Part shown: in pieces, positions 1-7,834 of the stretch
Numbering within the stretch: position 1 is the stretch's first letter
How the letters are laid out: each line of letters starts with the position of its first letter
DNA from: an uncultured Oscillibacter sp.
GTDB lineage: Bacteria; Bacillota; Clostridia; Oscillospirales; Oscillospiraceae
Assembly: GCA_910583695.1 (NCBI GenBank)
Contig: CAJTZL010000044.1
Coordinates: 1 to 20,744 of the forward strand
Reading direction: 5' to 3'
DNA length: 20,744 bases
The notes under the pieces: model-generated
The model's database searches: none
What the model was told of the DNA's origin: nothing
Seen by the model: only the letters and a program-made list of their open reading frames with translations
Made by a program: the position numbers and the translations under genes

Positions 1-575
1 GAAGTCCCTTTCTTATTTGTATTTGTTTGTCACCCCTCCGCACTATCCAACATCTGCGGCGGCAGAAGGTGGATTTGCGAGAGCTGCACGCCTGCCGTTT
101 CGCCGTGATTGGAGCTGCAACCGCCGAACAGCTGGAGGCTTATGGGGTACAGGCCGATCTGTGCCCGGCGGTCTACACCGGCGAGGAACTGGCGCGGGAG
201 CTGTGCCGCACCGTTGAGCGGAATGCGCAGATTTTCCTGCTGCGCTCCGCAAGAAGGTCCCGAGCGCTCTTTGAGACGCTGGCGAAGGTATACGATGTGC
301 GGGATATCCCGATTTATGATCTGCGGCCCGATTCCAACATTACGGAGGCCGCACGCCCCTGCCTGAACACAGCGGACTATCTCACCTTTTCCAGCGCCAG
401 CGGCGTGGAACTGTTTTTTGAGGCTCATGGGTCCATTCCCGACAAGGCGACGTGCATCTGCATTGGCGCTGTAACCGCGAAGGCCCTGGAGGCAAGATAC
501 CAAAAGCCGTTTCTTATTGCACCGGAAATTTCTGCAGAGGGAATTTTGCAGGCCATTCTTCAGCGGGAGACTTAA
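1..575 (+). CDS. hemD: Uroporphyrinogen-III synthase, 3' part (5' end outside window)
   Basis: The encoded protein resembles the C-terminal two thirds of uroporphyrinogen-III synthase, which closes and inverts ring D of hydroxymethylbilane in the cytoplasm to give uroporphyrinogen III for haem, sirohaem and cobalamin. Seen: FAVIGAATAEQLEAYG, the boundary strand and helix of the first lobe, then YLTFSSASGVELFFE and CICIGAVTAKALEAR, the two signature segments of the second lobe. The frame is open to the left edge. A TTG at 27 would give 182 residues, well short of the usual 240-260 aa, so it is not a convincing start; the real start, possibly within a CobA-HemD fusion as in many Clostridia, lies upstream. 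In the other forward frame positions 17-45 read LYLFVTPPH, resembling the FTSPNG segment expected just before this region, so a frameshift near 35-55 is possible. The stop at 573-575 is followed by a hairpin terminator. Confidence 0.8.
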   Translation, partial: SPFLICICLSPLRTIQHLRRQKVDLRELHACRFAVIGAATAEQLEAYGVQADLCPAVYTGEELARELCRTVERNAQIFLLRSARRSRALFETLAKVYDVRDIPIYDLRPDSNITEAARPCLNTADYLTFSSASGVELFFEAHGSIPDKATCICIGAVTAKALEARYQKPFLIAPEISAEGILQAILQRET

Positions 576-584
576 GCGGCAGGG

Positions 585-615
585 AAAGCCACCGGCTCAG
601 CCGGTGGCTTTCTTA
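585..615. terminator. Hairpin terminator between converging genes
   Basis: A perfect 12-bp stem (AAAGCCACCGGC at 585-596, GCCGGTGGCTTT at 600-611) encloses a 3-nt loop and begins 9 bases after the hemD stop. The plus-strand run after the stem is short (TTTCTT). The stem carries A/T at both ends, so it could also stop the leftward transcript coming through the decayed glycerate kinase. Confidence 0.75.
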
Positions 616-622
616 AATCCTA

Positions 623-1230
623 TCAGGGCCCTTTATGGATAAAGCCATAAGGGCTCCATTGTCTGTCTGCCGGCGGCAGCCGAAGAATTGCAGAAATCAC
701 CTGAGCAAAAAGCATCCGGCAGGTCCTTCTTCCTGCGGGCAGGCATTCCGCCGCCCGGTTCACCGCGCTGAAAATGGCCGAGATCCCGCATGCATACAGG
801 TCTTCCGCCCCTTGTCCAGCAGAGCCGCAGAGAGCGATGCAGGGCACGCCCGCCCTGCGGCACCGGAGTTCCACCCCAGCAGAGGCTTTCCCGCGGGCAC
901 TCCGCCAGTCCATACGTCCCTCACCAGTAAAAACGATAAAGGAAGCCCAGCTGCCGAGGCCATTTCCATCATCGCACTTCCATCCGGCAAACGACCATAA
1001 ACGGCCTCTACCGGGTCCCCCGGGGAGCCGCCGACTGCAACATAAACTTCCTCTCCCCCGGCAAGTCGCAAATAGGAGACCGTCATTCCCTATCCTCCGC
1101 CTGCCATAGAAACACAGCGGATTACCGCGTCCGGAACGTGCCTGCGAATGACGGTGGATTCAATCCCGCAGATCTCCTCCGCCGTCAGGGTCCCCTTGAA
1201 AGAGTCCGGGGCCGGCAGAACGCTTTTCAT
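623..1230 (-). pseudogene. Decayed glycerate kinase (GarK/GlxK family)
   Basis: Glycerate kinase phosphorylates D-glycerate with ATP, and the family is normally about 375-380 aa. This remnant spans about 200 codons. It starts with ATG at 1230 behind GGAGG and reads MKSVLPAPDSFKGTLTAEEI, the family's N-terminus (usually APDSFKGSLSA). An in-frame TAG at 1090-1092 replaces the Glu codon expected in MADGGEG, and the preceding Asp is Gly. Reading on in the same frame gives PGDPVEAVYGRLPDG and MEMASAAGLPL, again family motifs. Near 930-945 the homology jumps to another frame and to the C-terminal segment FTGEGRMDWRSARGKASAGV, then IALCGSAGQGAEDLYACGI and SAIFS. Roughly 190-200 residues from the middle of the family are missing. 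It lies 20 bp behind the 2-hydroxyacid dehydrogenase as the last gene of the leftward run. The nonsense codon, large deletion and frame change make activity very unlikely. Confidence 0.9.
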
Positions 1231-1250
1231 CTCTGTTTTCCTCCGGTGTT

Positions 1251-2216
1251 TCAGGGGTTCACCACATGAATGGGTTCACCCGCTAGGAAGGCCCGGGCAT
1301 TCTCCACGGAGCAGTCCATAATCCGCTGGCGGCTCTCCTTGGCCCCCCAGGACATATGGGGCGTCAAAATGCAATTTTTCGCCTTTAAAAGCGGATTTTC
1401 TCCCTTGATGGGCTCGGAGGACACCACGTCCAGGGCCGCGGCGGCTACCTTGCCGGAGTTCAGTGCCTCCGCTAGATCGTGCTCCACCACCATCTGCCCC
1501 CGGCTGTTGTTGATAAGAATAACGCCGTCTTTCATTTTTGCAATGTTTTCCCGGTTGATGATTCCGGTATTGAAAGGCAGCAGCGGCATGTGAAGAACAA
1601 TGCAGTCGGACTCTGCAAAGAGCCGGTCCAGCTCCACGTATTCGGCCACCGCGCGGCCCGCATCGTTCTGCCAGGCGTCACAGGCAATCACCCGCATGCC
1701 CAGCGCCCCGGCAATGGCGGCCGTATGACGCCCGATGTTCCCCAGGCCGATAATGCCCATGGTCTTCCCGGCCAGCTCCACCAGAGGGTAATCCCAATAG
1801 CACCAGTCGGCGCAATGCTCCCATTTTCCCTGGTGGACTGTCTGGTCATGATGGCCAATGTGATGACAGACCTCCAGCAGCAGCGCAATGGCAAACTGGC
1901 TGACGGAGCAGGTTCCATAAACCGGAACATTGGAAACCGGGATACCCCTCTTCTTTGCATAGGCCACGTCCACAACGTTATACCCGGTTGCCAGCAGGGC
2001 GATGAAGCGAATGCCGGGACAGGCGTCCATTACCCGCCGGGTAATGGGCGTTTTATTCGTAAAGACCATGCCCGCACCGCCAATCCTCCGGATAATTTCC
2101 TCTTCATCCGTGAGGGAGGTGCGATCGTAAACCGTCAGCTCTCCCAAAGCCTCCAATCCCGCCCAGCTCAGATCCCCGGGGTTTTCCGTGTAGCCGTCCA
2201 AGACAACGATTTTCAT
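1251..2216 (-). CDS. D-2-hydroxyacid dehydrogenase (glycerate dehydrogenase/hydroxypyruvate reductase-like)
   Basis: 321-aa NAD-dependent cytoplasmic oxidoreductase of the D-isomer-specific 2-hydroxyacid dehydrogenase family, usual length 310-330 aa. Seen: Rossmann motif GLGNIG at residues 157-162, an Asp at 180 ending the second strand (typical of NAD preference), and catalytic Arg239 (NNSRG), Glu268 (SSEP) and His287 (TPHMSW). The substrate loop LLATGYNVVD at 74-83 is typical. These enzymes reduce 2-oxo acids such as hydroxypyruvate, glyoxylate or pyruvate analogues. The next gene is a glycerate kinase remnant, which favours hydroxypyruvate/glycerate as the ancestral substrate (inference). 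In this operon it may reduce the 2-oxo acid released by the lyase. The ATG at 2216 has only a weak ribosome site, and 173 bp without a recognisable gene separate it from the SDR upstream. Family assignment is firm; substrate is not. Confidence 0.9.
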   Translation of the reverse strand: MKIVVLDGYTENPGDLSWAGLEALGELTVYDRTSLTDEEEIIRRIGGAGMVFTNKTPITRRVMDACPGIRFIALLATGYNVVDVAYAKKRGIPVSNVPVYGTCSVSQFAIALLLEVCHHIGHHDQTVHQGKWEHCADWCYWDYPLVELAGKTMGIIGLGNIGRHTAAIAGALGMRVIACDAWQNDAGRAVAEYVELDRLFAESDCIVLHMPLLPFNTGIINRENIAKMKDGVILINNSRGQMVVEHDLAEALNSGKVAAAALDVVSSEPIKGENPLLKAKNCILTPHMSWGAKESRQRIMDCSVENARAFLAGEPIHVVNP

Positions 2217-2389
2217 AAACAGTCACCACGCCGACCGCCGCACGTTCTGCACGAATCGGAATGGAGGAGAACGGGCAGACGATCGCCTTTCTTATAAAAT
2301 TATGCCGGTGAGGAGCCGCACTCCGGCCCGCGAGCATCCAAGCCGAAAATTGCTTTCCCACTTCCGTCCCAGAACCGCGGCTGCTCTCT

Positions 2390-3154
2390 TTACTCCGCCA
2401 GCCATCCGCCATCCGCCGCGATGACGGCGCCAGTGACATAGTTTGAAGCGTCGGATGCCAGGTACACAACGCTCCCTATGATATCCTCTACTCTGCCCAG
2501 CCGGCGCAGGGGAATCTTGCGGACGATGCTGTTGTATACCTTTTCATTTTCAAATTCTTTTTGGTTGATTTCAGTGACTATGTAGCCGGGAACCAGGGCG
2601 TTGACGTTGATGTTATACCGGGCCCATTCCAAAGCCAGACTCTTTGTCACCATAGCCAGTCCGCCTTTGGCGGCGGCATAGGGAATCACCAGCTTCCCTC
2701 CGGTATATCCATAGACGGAAACCGTGTTGATAATCCGTCCGGACCGCTGGCGGATCATGACGCGCCCAACCGCCTGGGCCACCATAAATGCGCCCCGCAG
2801 ATCCACATTAACCACTTGGTCCCACTCCTCCATGGTGACATCCTCCGCCGCCCTGGTCACGGCCGCTCCGGCATTGTTTATCAGAATGTCGATGCGCCCG
2901 AACGCGGCCTCCGCCTGTTCTACCATAGCCTCTACGGCAGCCTGATCTGTCACATCCGCCGGGACCGCCAGGGCCCTGCGCCCCATAGCCCGAATCTCCT
3001 CCGCCGTGTTCGCGCAGGCATCCTTTGTGCGGCCAACCACCACGACGTCCGCTCCGGCATTGGCAAGCCCCAGGGCCAGAGCCTTTCCTATGCTCCGGGT
3101 AGCCCCAGTCACCAGGGCCGTCTTTCCCTTCAAATCAAAGGTTGGAAATTCCAT
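2390..3154 (-). CDS. Short-chain dehydrogenase/reductase (SDR, FabG/gluconate-5-dehydrogenase-like)
   Basis: 254-aa classical SDR, cytoplasmic NAD(P)-dependent alcohol/ketone oxidoreductase. Seen: cofactor loop TGATRSIG at residues 16-23, where Ser replaces the usual second Gly of TGxxxGIG; NNAG at 93-96; and the catalytic tetrad Asn116, Ser146 (NTVSVYG), Tyr159 and Lys163 (YAAAK). PGYIVTE near 189-195 and the C-terminal VTGAVIAADGG are standard. The ATG at 3154 follows AAGGAG at good spacing and overlaps the end of the CoA-transferase beta gene by 20 bp, so the two are probably translationally coupled. It could act on a 3-hydroxyacyl or other secondary alcohol intermediate, or on a sugar-acid-like substrate; the sequence does not decide. 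Confidence 0.9.
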   Translation of the reverse strand: MEFPTFDLKGKTALVTGATRSIGKALALGLANAGADVVVVGRTKDACANTAEEIRAMGRRALAVPADVTDQAAVEAMVEQAEAAFGRIDILINNAGAAVTRAAEDVTMEEWDQVVNVDLRGAFMVAQAVGRVMIRQRSGRIINTVSVYGYTGGKLVIPYAAAKGGLAMVTKSLALEWARYNINVNALVPGYIVTEINQKEFENEKVYNSIVRKIPLRRLGRVEDIIGSVVYLASDASNYVTGAVIAADGGWLAE

Positions 3155-4019
3155 GTTTTTCTCCTTCCACGGTCCGGCCCGCCTCCCGCAGCGAGCGCTC
3201 CAGCATCTCTATATAACGCGCAAAGGTCAGCCGCTTTAATCCGTCCCCGGTAAAAATACCCTCCGGGTCCAGTGTCCGAATGATGGCGGTTTCCTCCGGC
3301 TTTGGCGGCGGAGTGGTTTCCAGACGGTCAGAAATCAGCAGGTTCCAGGGAATCTCCGCCTGCACCTCGTCCAGGGTAACGCCAGGGTGCAGGCTGGAAA
3401 GCATCAGTTCCCGAGAGGACGGGTGAAAGCGAAACACGCACTTGTCCGTAACCACGGCGGCGGGACCGCCTCGGGAGAGCCCCGCCGCCTCCCGGGCGTT
3501 TCCGCCGGTGAGGTAGCCGGGGGAGGTGATATAGTCCACCTGCTCCGGAAAACGCCGCCTCTGCAGCGGGATGGAAATCACGGTCCGCCCAGCGCTGCTG
3601 GCAATGTCGTTGGCTCCGCCGCTGCCAGGCAGGCGGGAAGCGGGGGTGTCGTAGCTTCCGCCTCCAAAGACAGCCGTGCTGTTCAAATTCCCGTATCGGT
3701 CCACCTGGGCACCGCCCACCATGCCGATATCCACAAATCCCCGCTGCTGGTCGGAAAACAGCCTCCAAAGAGGCTCCACGCAAAAGGCATTTTCACTGCA
3801 CGCCCCGTCGCCTATCCCCAGAATCAGACGCTTGGGGACCGGGCCGACTGCCCCGCTCTCCGTAGCTATCCGAATGTCGGGTCCGTGGGTCCGCTGGGCC
3901 AGCAGCGCACTGAGCAAAGGGTTCCCCACTCCTGCGAAGACCACTTCACCGTTTCGAATCTCTCGGGAGGACACCACGATCATCAGTTCGCTGAGGGTAT
4001 ATTCCGGCTTTTTATCCAT
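3135..4019 (-). CDS. Glutaconate-type CoA-transferase, beta subunit
   Basis: 294-aa partner of the alpha subunit encoded just upstream. Class I CoA transferases move CoA from an acyl-CoA such as acetyl-CoA to a free carboxylate through a glutamyl-CoA thioester in the cytoplasm. Seen: GVGNPLLSALLAQ at residues 30-42, and Glu54 in IATESGAVGP, the same position as the catalytic beta Glu54 of Acidaminococcus glutaconate CoA transferase. The glycine-rich LPGSGGANDIASSA supports the GctB/IpdB branch; retention of the Glu argues for transferase activity rather than the hydrolase-like IpdAB role, where it is absent. The ATG follows the alpha stop directly (TGAATG), and GGGGGTG lies upstream, so expression is probably coupled 1:1. 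Its likely job is activation of the carboxylate entering the beta-oxidation-like module without ATP. Confidence 0.92.
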   Translation of the reverse strand: MDKKPEYTLSELMIVVSSREIRNGEVVFAGVGNPLLSALLAQRTHGPDIRIATESGAVGPVPKRLILGIGDGACSENAFCVEPLWRLFSDQQRGFVDIGMVGGAQVDRYGNLNSTAVFGGGSYDTPASRLPGSGGANDIASSAGRTVISIPLQRRRFPEQVDYITSPGYLTGGNAREAAGLSRGGPAAVVTDKCVFRFHPSSRELMLSSLHPGVTLDEVQAEIPWNLLISDRLETTPPPKPEETAIIRTLDPEGIFTGDGLKRLTFARYIEMLERSLREAGRTVEGEKHGISNL

Positions 4020-4967
4020 TCACCGCACCCCCTCATAGAAGTTGGGATTAAACTTGGCTTCCATCTCCCGGAGTTTGGCCAGACGGTCCAGACCCACCTC
4101 CCGGCAATAGCCCTCCCAGCTGCCTGCGTCATAGCAGTAGCGCTTCATCCAAGCCAGAAAGCCCTCCCGGGTTTTGAACGCCTTCAACTGCTCCATGTGA
4201 AACGGCAGATCATAGGCATAATCGTAAGTGACGTTCCAGGGATGGCTGGCGAAGAGAACCTCGCATACGGCATCCACGGCATAGCAGGGGATCAGAGTCA
4301 GGTTGGGCCTTTGACGGATCTCACCGCTGTCCACCAGCTTCTCACAGGAGAGGACAGTGTGTTTGGCCGCCCGGGCAATGTTCTCCGCCGAGGCGGAAAT
4401 GCCAAAGTACTGACCGTTCCCCATACAGTCCGCTCTGGAACAGTGGATCAGTGCCACATCCGGCTGCGCGGCGGGAACCAGGGCAATCCGCCGGCCGGTA
4501 TAGGGGTCCTCCATCTCTCGGATATCCCGGTTATACGTCGGCAGGTCCGAGCCCAGCAGAGAGCTCAGCGGCAGAAAGGGAACGTCCATCGCCCCGGCGA
4601 GGAAGCGCAGAGACATGGCATAGTTGGAGTACTCCGCCAACTCCACTTTGTTGGGGATTCCCTGTTCCACACTGCGGCGAAAGTTATAGCCCAGCCCTGC
4701 CACGGCATAGGCGATCCAGGCCGCCTCCACTCTCCGCACGAGACCGGCCCCGATCAACAGGTCCGCCGGTTCCGCCGGACTTTCACACTGGAGCGTTAGA
4801 TTTCCGATCTGCTGCCGGGCAATCTCATAGGCAAAGGCCACGCATTGGGTTCCGCCCATGCCGCCAAAGGCGACGGTGCTTCCCTCCCGAACAAACGCGG
4901 ATACCGCGTCGGAGAGACTCATGCGCTTGTCCGTGCGCTTTCTGCCGCCCTCTGTTCGATTATCCAA
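4020..4967 (-). CDS. Glutaconate-type CoA-transferase, alpha subunit
   Basis: 315 aa from the chosen start, matching the usual GctA length of about 320. Seen: the N-terminal segment MSLSDAVSAFVREGSTVAFG and then GMGG, the alternating CoA-binding start of the family, and ADLLIGAGLVRRVEAAW, which resembles the family's D-LIGAG-V-R signature. The C-terminal half contains the partner-contact region (PDVALIHCSRAD). Start choice: TTG at 4967 lies eight bases after AGGAGG and overlaps the thiolase stop (TTGGATAA). A longer ATG start at 5009 would overlap the thiolase by 50 bp with no better site, and an internal ATG at 4922 lacks one. With the beta subunit it should form an alpha/beta heteromer. The acceptor acid is unknown; short hydroxy- or dicarboxylates are typical of the family. 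Confidence 0.92.
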   Translation of the reverse strand: MDNRTEGGRKRTDKRMSLSDAVSAFVREGSTVAFGGMGGTQCVAFAYEIARQQIGNLTLQCESPAEPADLLIGAGLVRRVEAAWIAYAVAGLGYNFRRSVEQGIPNKVELAEYSNYAMSLRFLAGAMDVPFLPLSSLLGSDLPTYNRDIREMEDPYTGRRIALVPAAQPDVALIHCSRADCMGNGQYFGISASAENIARAAKHTVLSCEKLVDSGEIRQRPNLTLIPCYAVDAVCEVLFASHPWNVTYDYAYDLPFHMEQLKAFKTREGFLAWMKRYCYDAGSWEGYCREVGLDRLAKLREMEAKFNPNFYEGVR

Positions 4968-6174
4968 GCCCGGCACCTCCTGTTCCGCCCTTCTCCCGGG
5001 GAATTTCAATCACCACAGCCGTTCCCATGCCGCCTCCGGCGCAGAGAGCGGCTGCACCCCAGCGCACCTTCCTGCGGCGCAGCTCATAGAGCAGCGTGAC
5101 GATCAGCCGCACGCCGGTTGCCCCCACGGGATGTCCCAGAGAGATGCCGCCGCCGTTGACGTTGAGCTTTTCCAGAGGAATCCCCAGCTCCCGCTGACAA
5201 GCCAGGCACTGGGCGGCGAAGGCTTCATTGATCTCATACAGTCCCACGTCCTCCGGCCTCAGCTCCGCCTTTTCCAACGCGGTCCGGATGGCGCTGATGG
5301 GGGCAATGCCCATGACCTCCGGTTCCACGCCGGTGACGGCAACGGAGCGGATAATGGCCAAAGGCACAACGCCTTGAGCCTGGGCGCAGGCTTCACTCAT
5401 CAAAATCACGCCTGCCGCCGCATCGTTCATTCCGGAGGAATTTCCCGCAGTGACACATCCTCCCTCCCGGAAAGCGGGTTTCAGGCCGCTCAGGGAGTCC
5501 AAGGTCGTGTCCCTCCGGGGATGCTCATCCATTGTGCAGACGGTCTCCCCCTTCCGGGTCCGGACTGCAACCGGCACAATCTCCTCCGCAAAACGGCCCG
5601 CGTCCATCGCGGCGGCGGCCCGCTGCTGGGAGAGCAGGGCGTACTCGTCCATTTCCCTGCGGGAAACCCCATACCTCTCCGCCACGATCTCCGCCGTAAG
5701 GCCCATGGCCGGTCCCACTCCCAGGTTTGTCAGGGAGTCCCACATGGAATCCCGCAGCTCCATGTGCCCGAACTTCTGCCCATATCGGGCGTTGAACACC
5801 ATATGGGGGACCGTACTCATGCTATCTGCGCCGCCGGCCAGGACACACTCCGCCTCTTCCGCCAGAATCTGATAGTATCCCATCTGTACCGAGGACATGG
5901 ATGAGGTGCAGTTTCGATGCACCGTAATCCCGGGTACGCTGGAGGGCAGCCCGGCCTTCAATGCCGCGACTCTGGCAAGATTGTTTTCCAGATAGGTCCT
6001 CTGGTAATTACAGCCCCAGATGACGTCTGCAATGCAGGCGGGATCAATCCCCGCCCGTTCCACCAGCGCCTGCATAACGGGAACGGAGAGGTCCAGCGCC
6101 GTGATGGGCCGGAACTGTCCCCCCATGGTGCCGATGGGCGTCCGGCACCCGGCGGCAATTACTACATTTCCCAT
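4960..6174 (-). CDS. Thiolase (acetyl-CoA acetyltransferase/3-ketoacyl-CoA thiolase)
   Basis: 404 aa, normal length for a biosynthetic or degradative thiolase, which splits or forms 3-ketoacyl-CoA with CoA in the cytoplasm. Seen: nucleophilic Cys89 in VHRNCTSSMSSV, the NEAF motif at 316-319, catalytic His348 in GGGISLGHPVGATG, and second active Cys378 in LCAGGGMGTA. The nucleophile context NCTSSM differs from the common VCGSG form. The ATG at 6174 follows AAGGAGG with good spacing, and only 20 bp separate it from the enoyl-CoA hydratase stop upstream. In the operon it would cleave acetoacetyl-CoA, or a substituted form, to two acyl-CoAs, one of which could feed the CoA transferase encoded next. 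The C-terminus (after EIPREKGG) extends a few residues into the overlap with the alpha-subunit gene. Confidence 0.95.
   Translation of the reverse strand: MGNVVIAAGCRTPIGTMGGQFRPITALDLSVPVMQALVERAGIDPACIADVIWGCNYQRTYLENNLARVAALKAGLPSSVPGITVHRNCTSSMSSVQMGYYQILAEEAECVLAGGADSMSTVPHMVFNARYGQKFGHMELRDSMWDSLTNLGVGPAMGLTAEIVAERYGVSRREMDEYALLSQQRAAAAMDAGRFAEEIVPVAVRTRKGETVCTMDEHPRRDTTLDSLSGLKPAFREGGCVTAGNSSGMNDAAAGVILMSEACAQAQGVVPLAIIRSVAVTGVEPEVMGIAPISAIRTALEKAELRPEDVGLYEINEAFAAQCLACQRELGIPLEKLNVNGGGISLGHPVGATGVRLIVTLLYELRRRKVRWGAAALCAGGGMGTAVVIEIPREKGGTGGAGLG
4976..4981 (-). promoter_or_regulatory. Ribosome binding site deciding the TTG start of the CoA-transferase alpha gene
   Basis: AGGAGG on the minus strand inside the last codons of the thiolase gene, eight bases before TTG at 4967. 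Its perfect match to the anti-Shine-Dalgarno sequence supports this start over the ATGs at 5009 and 4922. Confidence 0.7.
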
Positions 6175-6194
6175 TTTGATTCCTCCTTCCCCTT

Positions 6195-6959
6195 TTACCG
6201 GTCCTCAAACACCGGACTGCGCCGTTCCAGAAACGCCCGCATTCCCTCCTTCTGGTCGTAAGAGGCGAAGAGCGCCGCCCACCGGGACATTTCCTGTTCG
6301 GCGGCCCTGTCTGTGTCCGCCTCCCTCCAGCCGCTTAGCACAGCCTTCTTCGCCGCAGACAGGGCTGTCCGGCTCCCTTTTGCGATTTTAGCCGCCAGGA
6401 TCTCCGCCTCAGCCCGAGCGCTGTCCTCCGCCAGGCGGTCCACCAGTCCCAGGGCCAGGGCCTGTTCCCCGGAAAGAATCTCTCCGGTATAAATCATCGC
6501 CAGCGCCCGTGACAGTCCGATCGTCTTGGGGAGCCGGGCTGTGCCGCCCGCACCGGGCATAATGCCCAGCGTGATCTCCGGCAGTCCCAGTCTGGCCGTT
6601 CGGGCCGCAATCCGGATATCGCAGGCCAGGGCCAGCTCCAGCCCGCCCCCCAGAGCATACCCGTCAATGGCGGCGATGGTAGGCAGAGGGAACGCAGCCA
6701 GGCGGTTGAATACCGGGGAAAACGAGAAGGCCATGGCCTCTTCCGGCGTGGCATCCGTCATCTCGGTAATGTCCGCCCCGGCGGCAAAATTCCCCTCTCC
6801 GCAGAGGATCAGCGCCTTGACCCCCCGGGCTCTCTCCAGAGTACCCAGGGCTTTGTCCAGTTCGTCTACAAGCACGCGGCTCAAAGCATTGCGGACCTTG
6901 GGGCGGCAGAGGGTGATCCAGGCGACTCCCCCTTCTTCCCTGCATGCAAGATTCTTCAC
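6195..6959 (-). CDS. Enoyl-CoA hydratase (crotonase family)
   Basis: 254-aa crotonase-fold enzyme that adds water to a 2-enoyl-CoA to give 3-hydroxyacyl-CoA. Seen: the oxyanion-hole segments FAAGADI at 58-64 and ALGGGLELALACD at 102-114, and both acid/base glutamates of true hydratases, Glu108 (GGGLE) and Glu128 (GLPEITLGIMPGAGGT). Keeping both favours hydratase over isomerase or hydrolase members of the superfamily. The start is GTG at 6959, preceded by AAAGGAGG, and overlaps the stop of the hydroxyacyl-CoA dehydrogenase gene by four bases (GTGA), a classic coupling arrangement. With the dehydrogenase upstream and the thiolase downstream it forms a complete crotonyl-CoA to acetyl-CoA module, which fits the product of the dehydratase homologue encoded before them. 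Confidence 0.95.
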   Translation of the reverse strand: MKNLACREEGGVAWITLCRPKVRNALSRVLVDELDKALGTLERARGVKALILCGEGNFAAGADITEMTDATPEEAMAFSFSPVFNRLAAFPLPTIAAIDGYALGGGLELALACDIRIAARTARLGLPEITLGIMPGAGGTARLPKTIGLSRALAMIYTGEILSGEQALALGLVDRLAEDSARAEAEILAAKIAKGSRTALSAAKKAVLSGWREADTDRAAEQEMSRWAALFASYDQKEGMRAFLERRSPVFEDR

Positions 6960-7828
6960 TCCGCCCCTCCTTTGCCGTATTCATAGAAGCCCTTTCCGGT
7001 TTTCCGGCCATACTCGCCCCGGGCATAGTGTTCCGTCAGGCAGGCGGCCGGAAGGTCCGCCGCATCGCCGGAAGTTCGGAAGCGCTCCATATAGACGTGA
7101 TACTCCAGGTCCAGTCCCGTCATATCCAGCGTTTCCAGGGGGCCCATGGCATGGCCCAGGGCACCCTTTACGGCAGTGTCAATATCCCTTGGAGACGCGA
7201 CGCCGGCGTCTACCAAATAACACGCTTCCCGGGTCAGGGCGCTGAACATGCGGTTGACGCAAAAACCGTAAATTTCCTTTTCAATGGGAATGGGAGTTTT
7301 TCCCAGGGATTCCACAAAGCGCAGGGCCGTTTCAAAGCTCTCCGGAGAAACATGAGGCCCTCGGACAACCTCCACAATCTTCATCACCAGAGCGGGATTG
7401 AAAAAGTGTATATTCAGCACTTTGGAAGGGTCTCTTACCACATCGCAGAACCGGGAACTGACAATATAGGAACTGTTGCTGGCGTAAATGCAGTGAGCCG
7501 GCGTATGCTGATCCAAGGCCCTCAGGGAACTGCGCTTGATTTCCAGGACATCCGGCACAGCGTCCACAACTAGGTCGGCTTTCCCGGCGGCGGAGGCCAG
7601 GTCTGAAGAAAAGGACAGCCTTCCCCGGGCCTCACCGGCCAAAGACTCCGTCAGCCTGCCTTTTTCCACACGCCTGCAAAACCAGTCCTCCATGAATCCC
7701 CGGGCCTTTTCCAGCTGGGGAGCGCTGACGTCATAGCACACCGTTTCATATCCGCTGAGCGCGGCCTGCATCGCGATCTGCGTCCCCATCAGCCCGCTTC
7801 CGGAAACAGTCACATGTTTTATCGTCAA
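6956..7828 (-). CDS. 3-hydroxyacyl-CoA dehydrogenase (3-hydroxybutyryl-CoA dehydrogenase-like)
   Basis: 290 aa from the preferred start, close to the 280-285 aa of clostridial 3-hydroxybutyryl-CoA dehydrogenases. It oxidises 3-hydroxyacyl-CoA to 3-ketoacyl-CoA with NAD(P). Seen: Rossmann motif GSGLMG near the N-terminus; a catalytic dyad region with NSS (ASNSSYIVSS) and His in LNIHFFNPA; and C-terminal-domain motifs GFCVNRMFSALTREA and KGALGHAMGPLETLDMTGLD, ending with YGRKTGKGFYEY. Start choice: TTG at 7828 gives MTIKHVTVSGSGLMG, the usual family N-terminus, behind AAAGAGGTG. A TTG at 7858 would overlap the preceding stop as TTGA but has no clear ribosome site, so it is less likely. The 3' end overlaps the hydratase start by four bases. 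Confidence 0.93.
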   Translation of the reverse strand: MTIKHVTVSGSGLMGTQIAMQAALSGYETVCYDVSAPQLEKARGFMEDWFCRRVEKGRLTESLAGEARGRLSFSSDLASAAGKADLVVDAVPDVLEIKRSSLRALDQHTPAHCIYASNSSYIVSSRFCDVVRDPSKVLNIHFFNPALVMKIVEVVRGPHVSPESFETALRFVESLGKTPIPIEKEIYGFCVNRMFSALTREACYLVDAGVASPRDIDTAVKGALGHAMGPLETLDMTGLDLEYHVYMERFRTSGDAADLPAACLTEHYARGEYGRKTGKGFYEYGKGGAE

Positions 7829-7834
7829 TCTGCA

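Noticed and set aside
626..657. Imperfect hairpin GGGCCCTTTATGG / CCATAAGGGCTCC
   Set aside because: It has mismatches and no T run on either strand, and lies at the 3' end of a decayed gene; the 585-611 hairpin is the better terminator.
623..913. A separate 96-aa gene on the minus strand
   Set aside because: It reads as the C-terminal part of glycerate kinase (GEGRMDWRSARGKA onward) after the deletion, not an independent protein.
760..1086. A separate 108-aa gene on the minus strand
   Set aside because: It is the segment of the glycerate kinase remnant after the in-frame TAG, with the same frame and family homology, and then runs out of frame.
3387..4799. 470-codon plus-strand frame opposite the CoA-transferase genes
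   Set aside because: Shadow of codon bias; both minus-strand subunits have clear family motifs.
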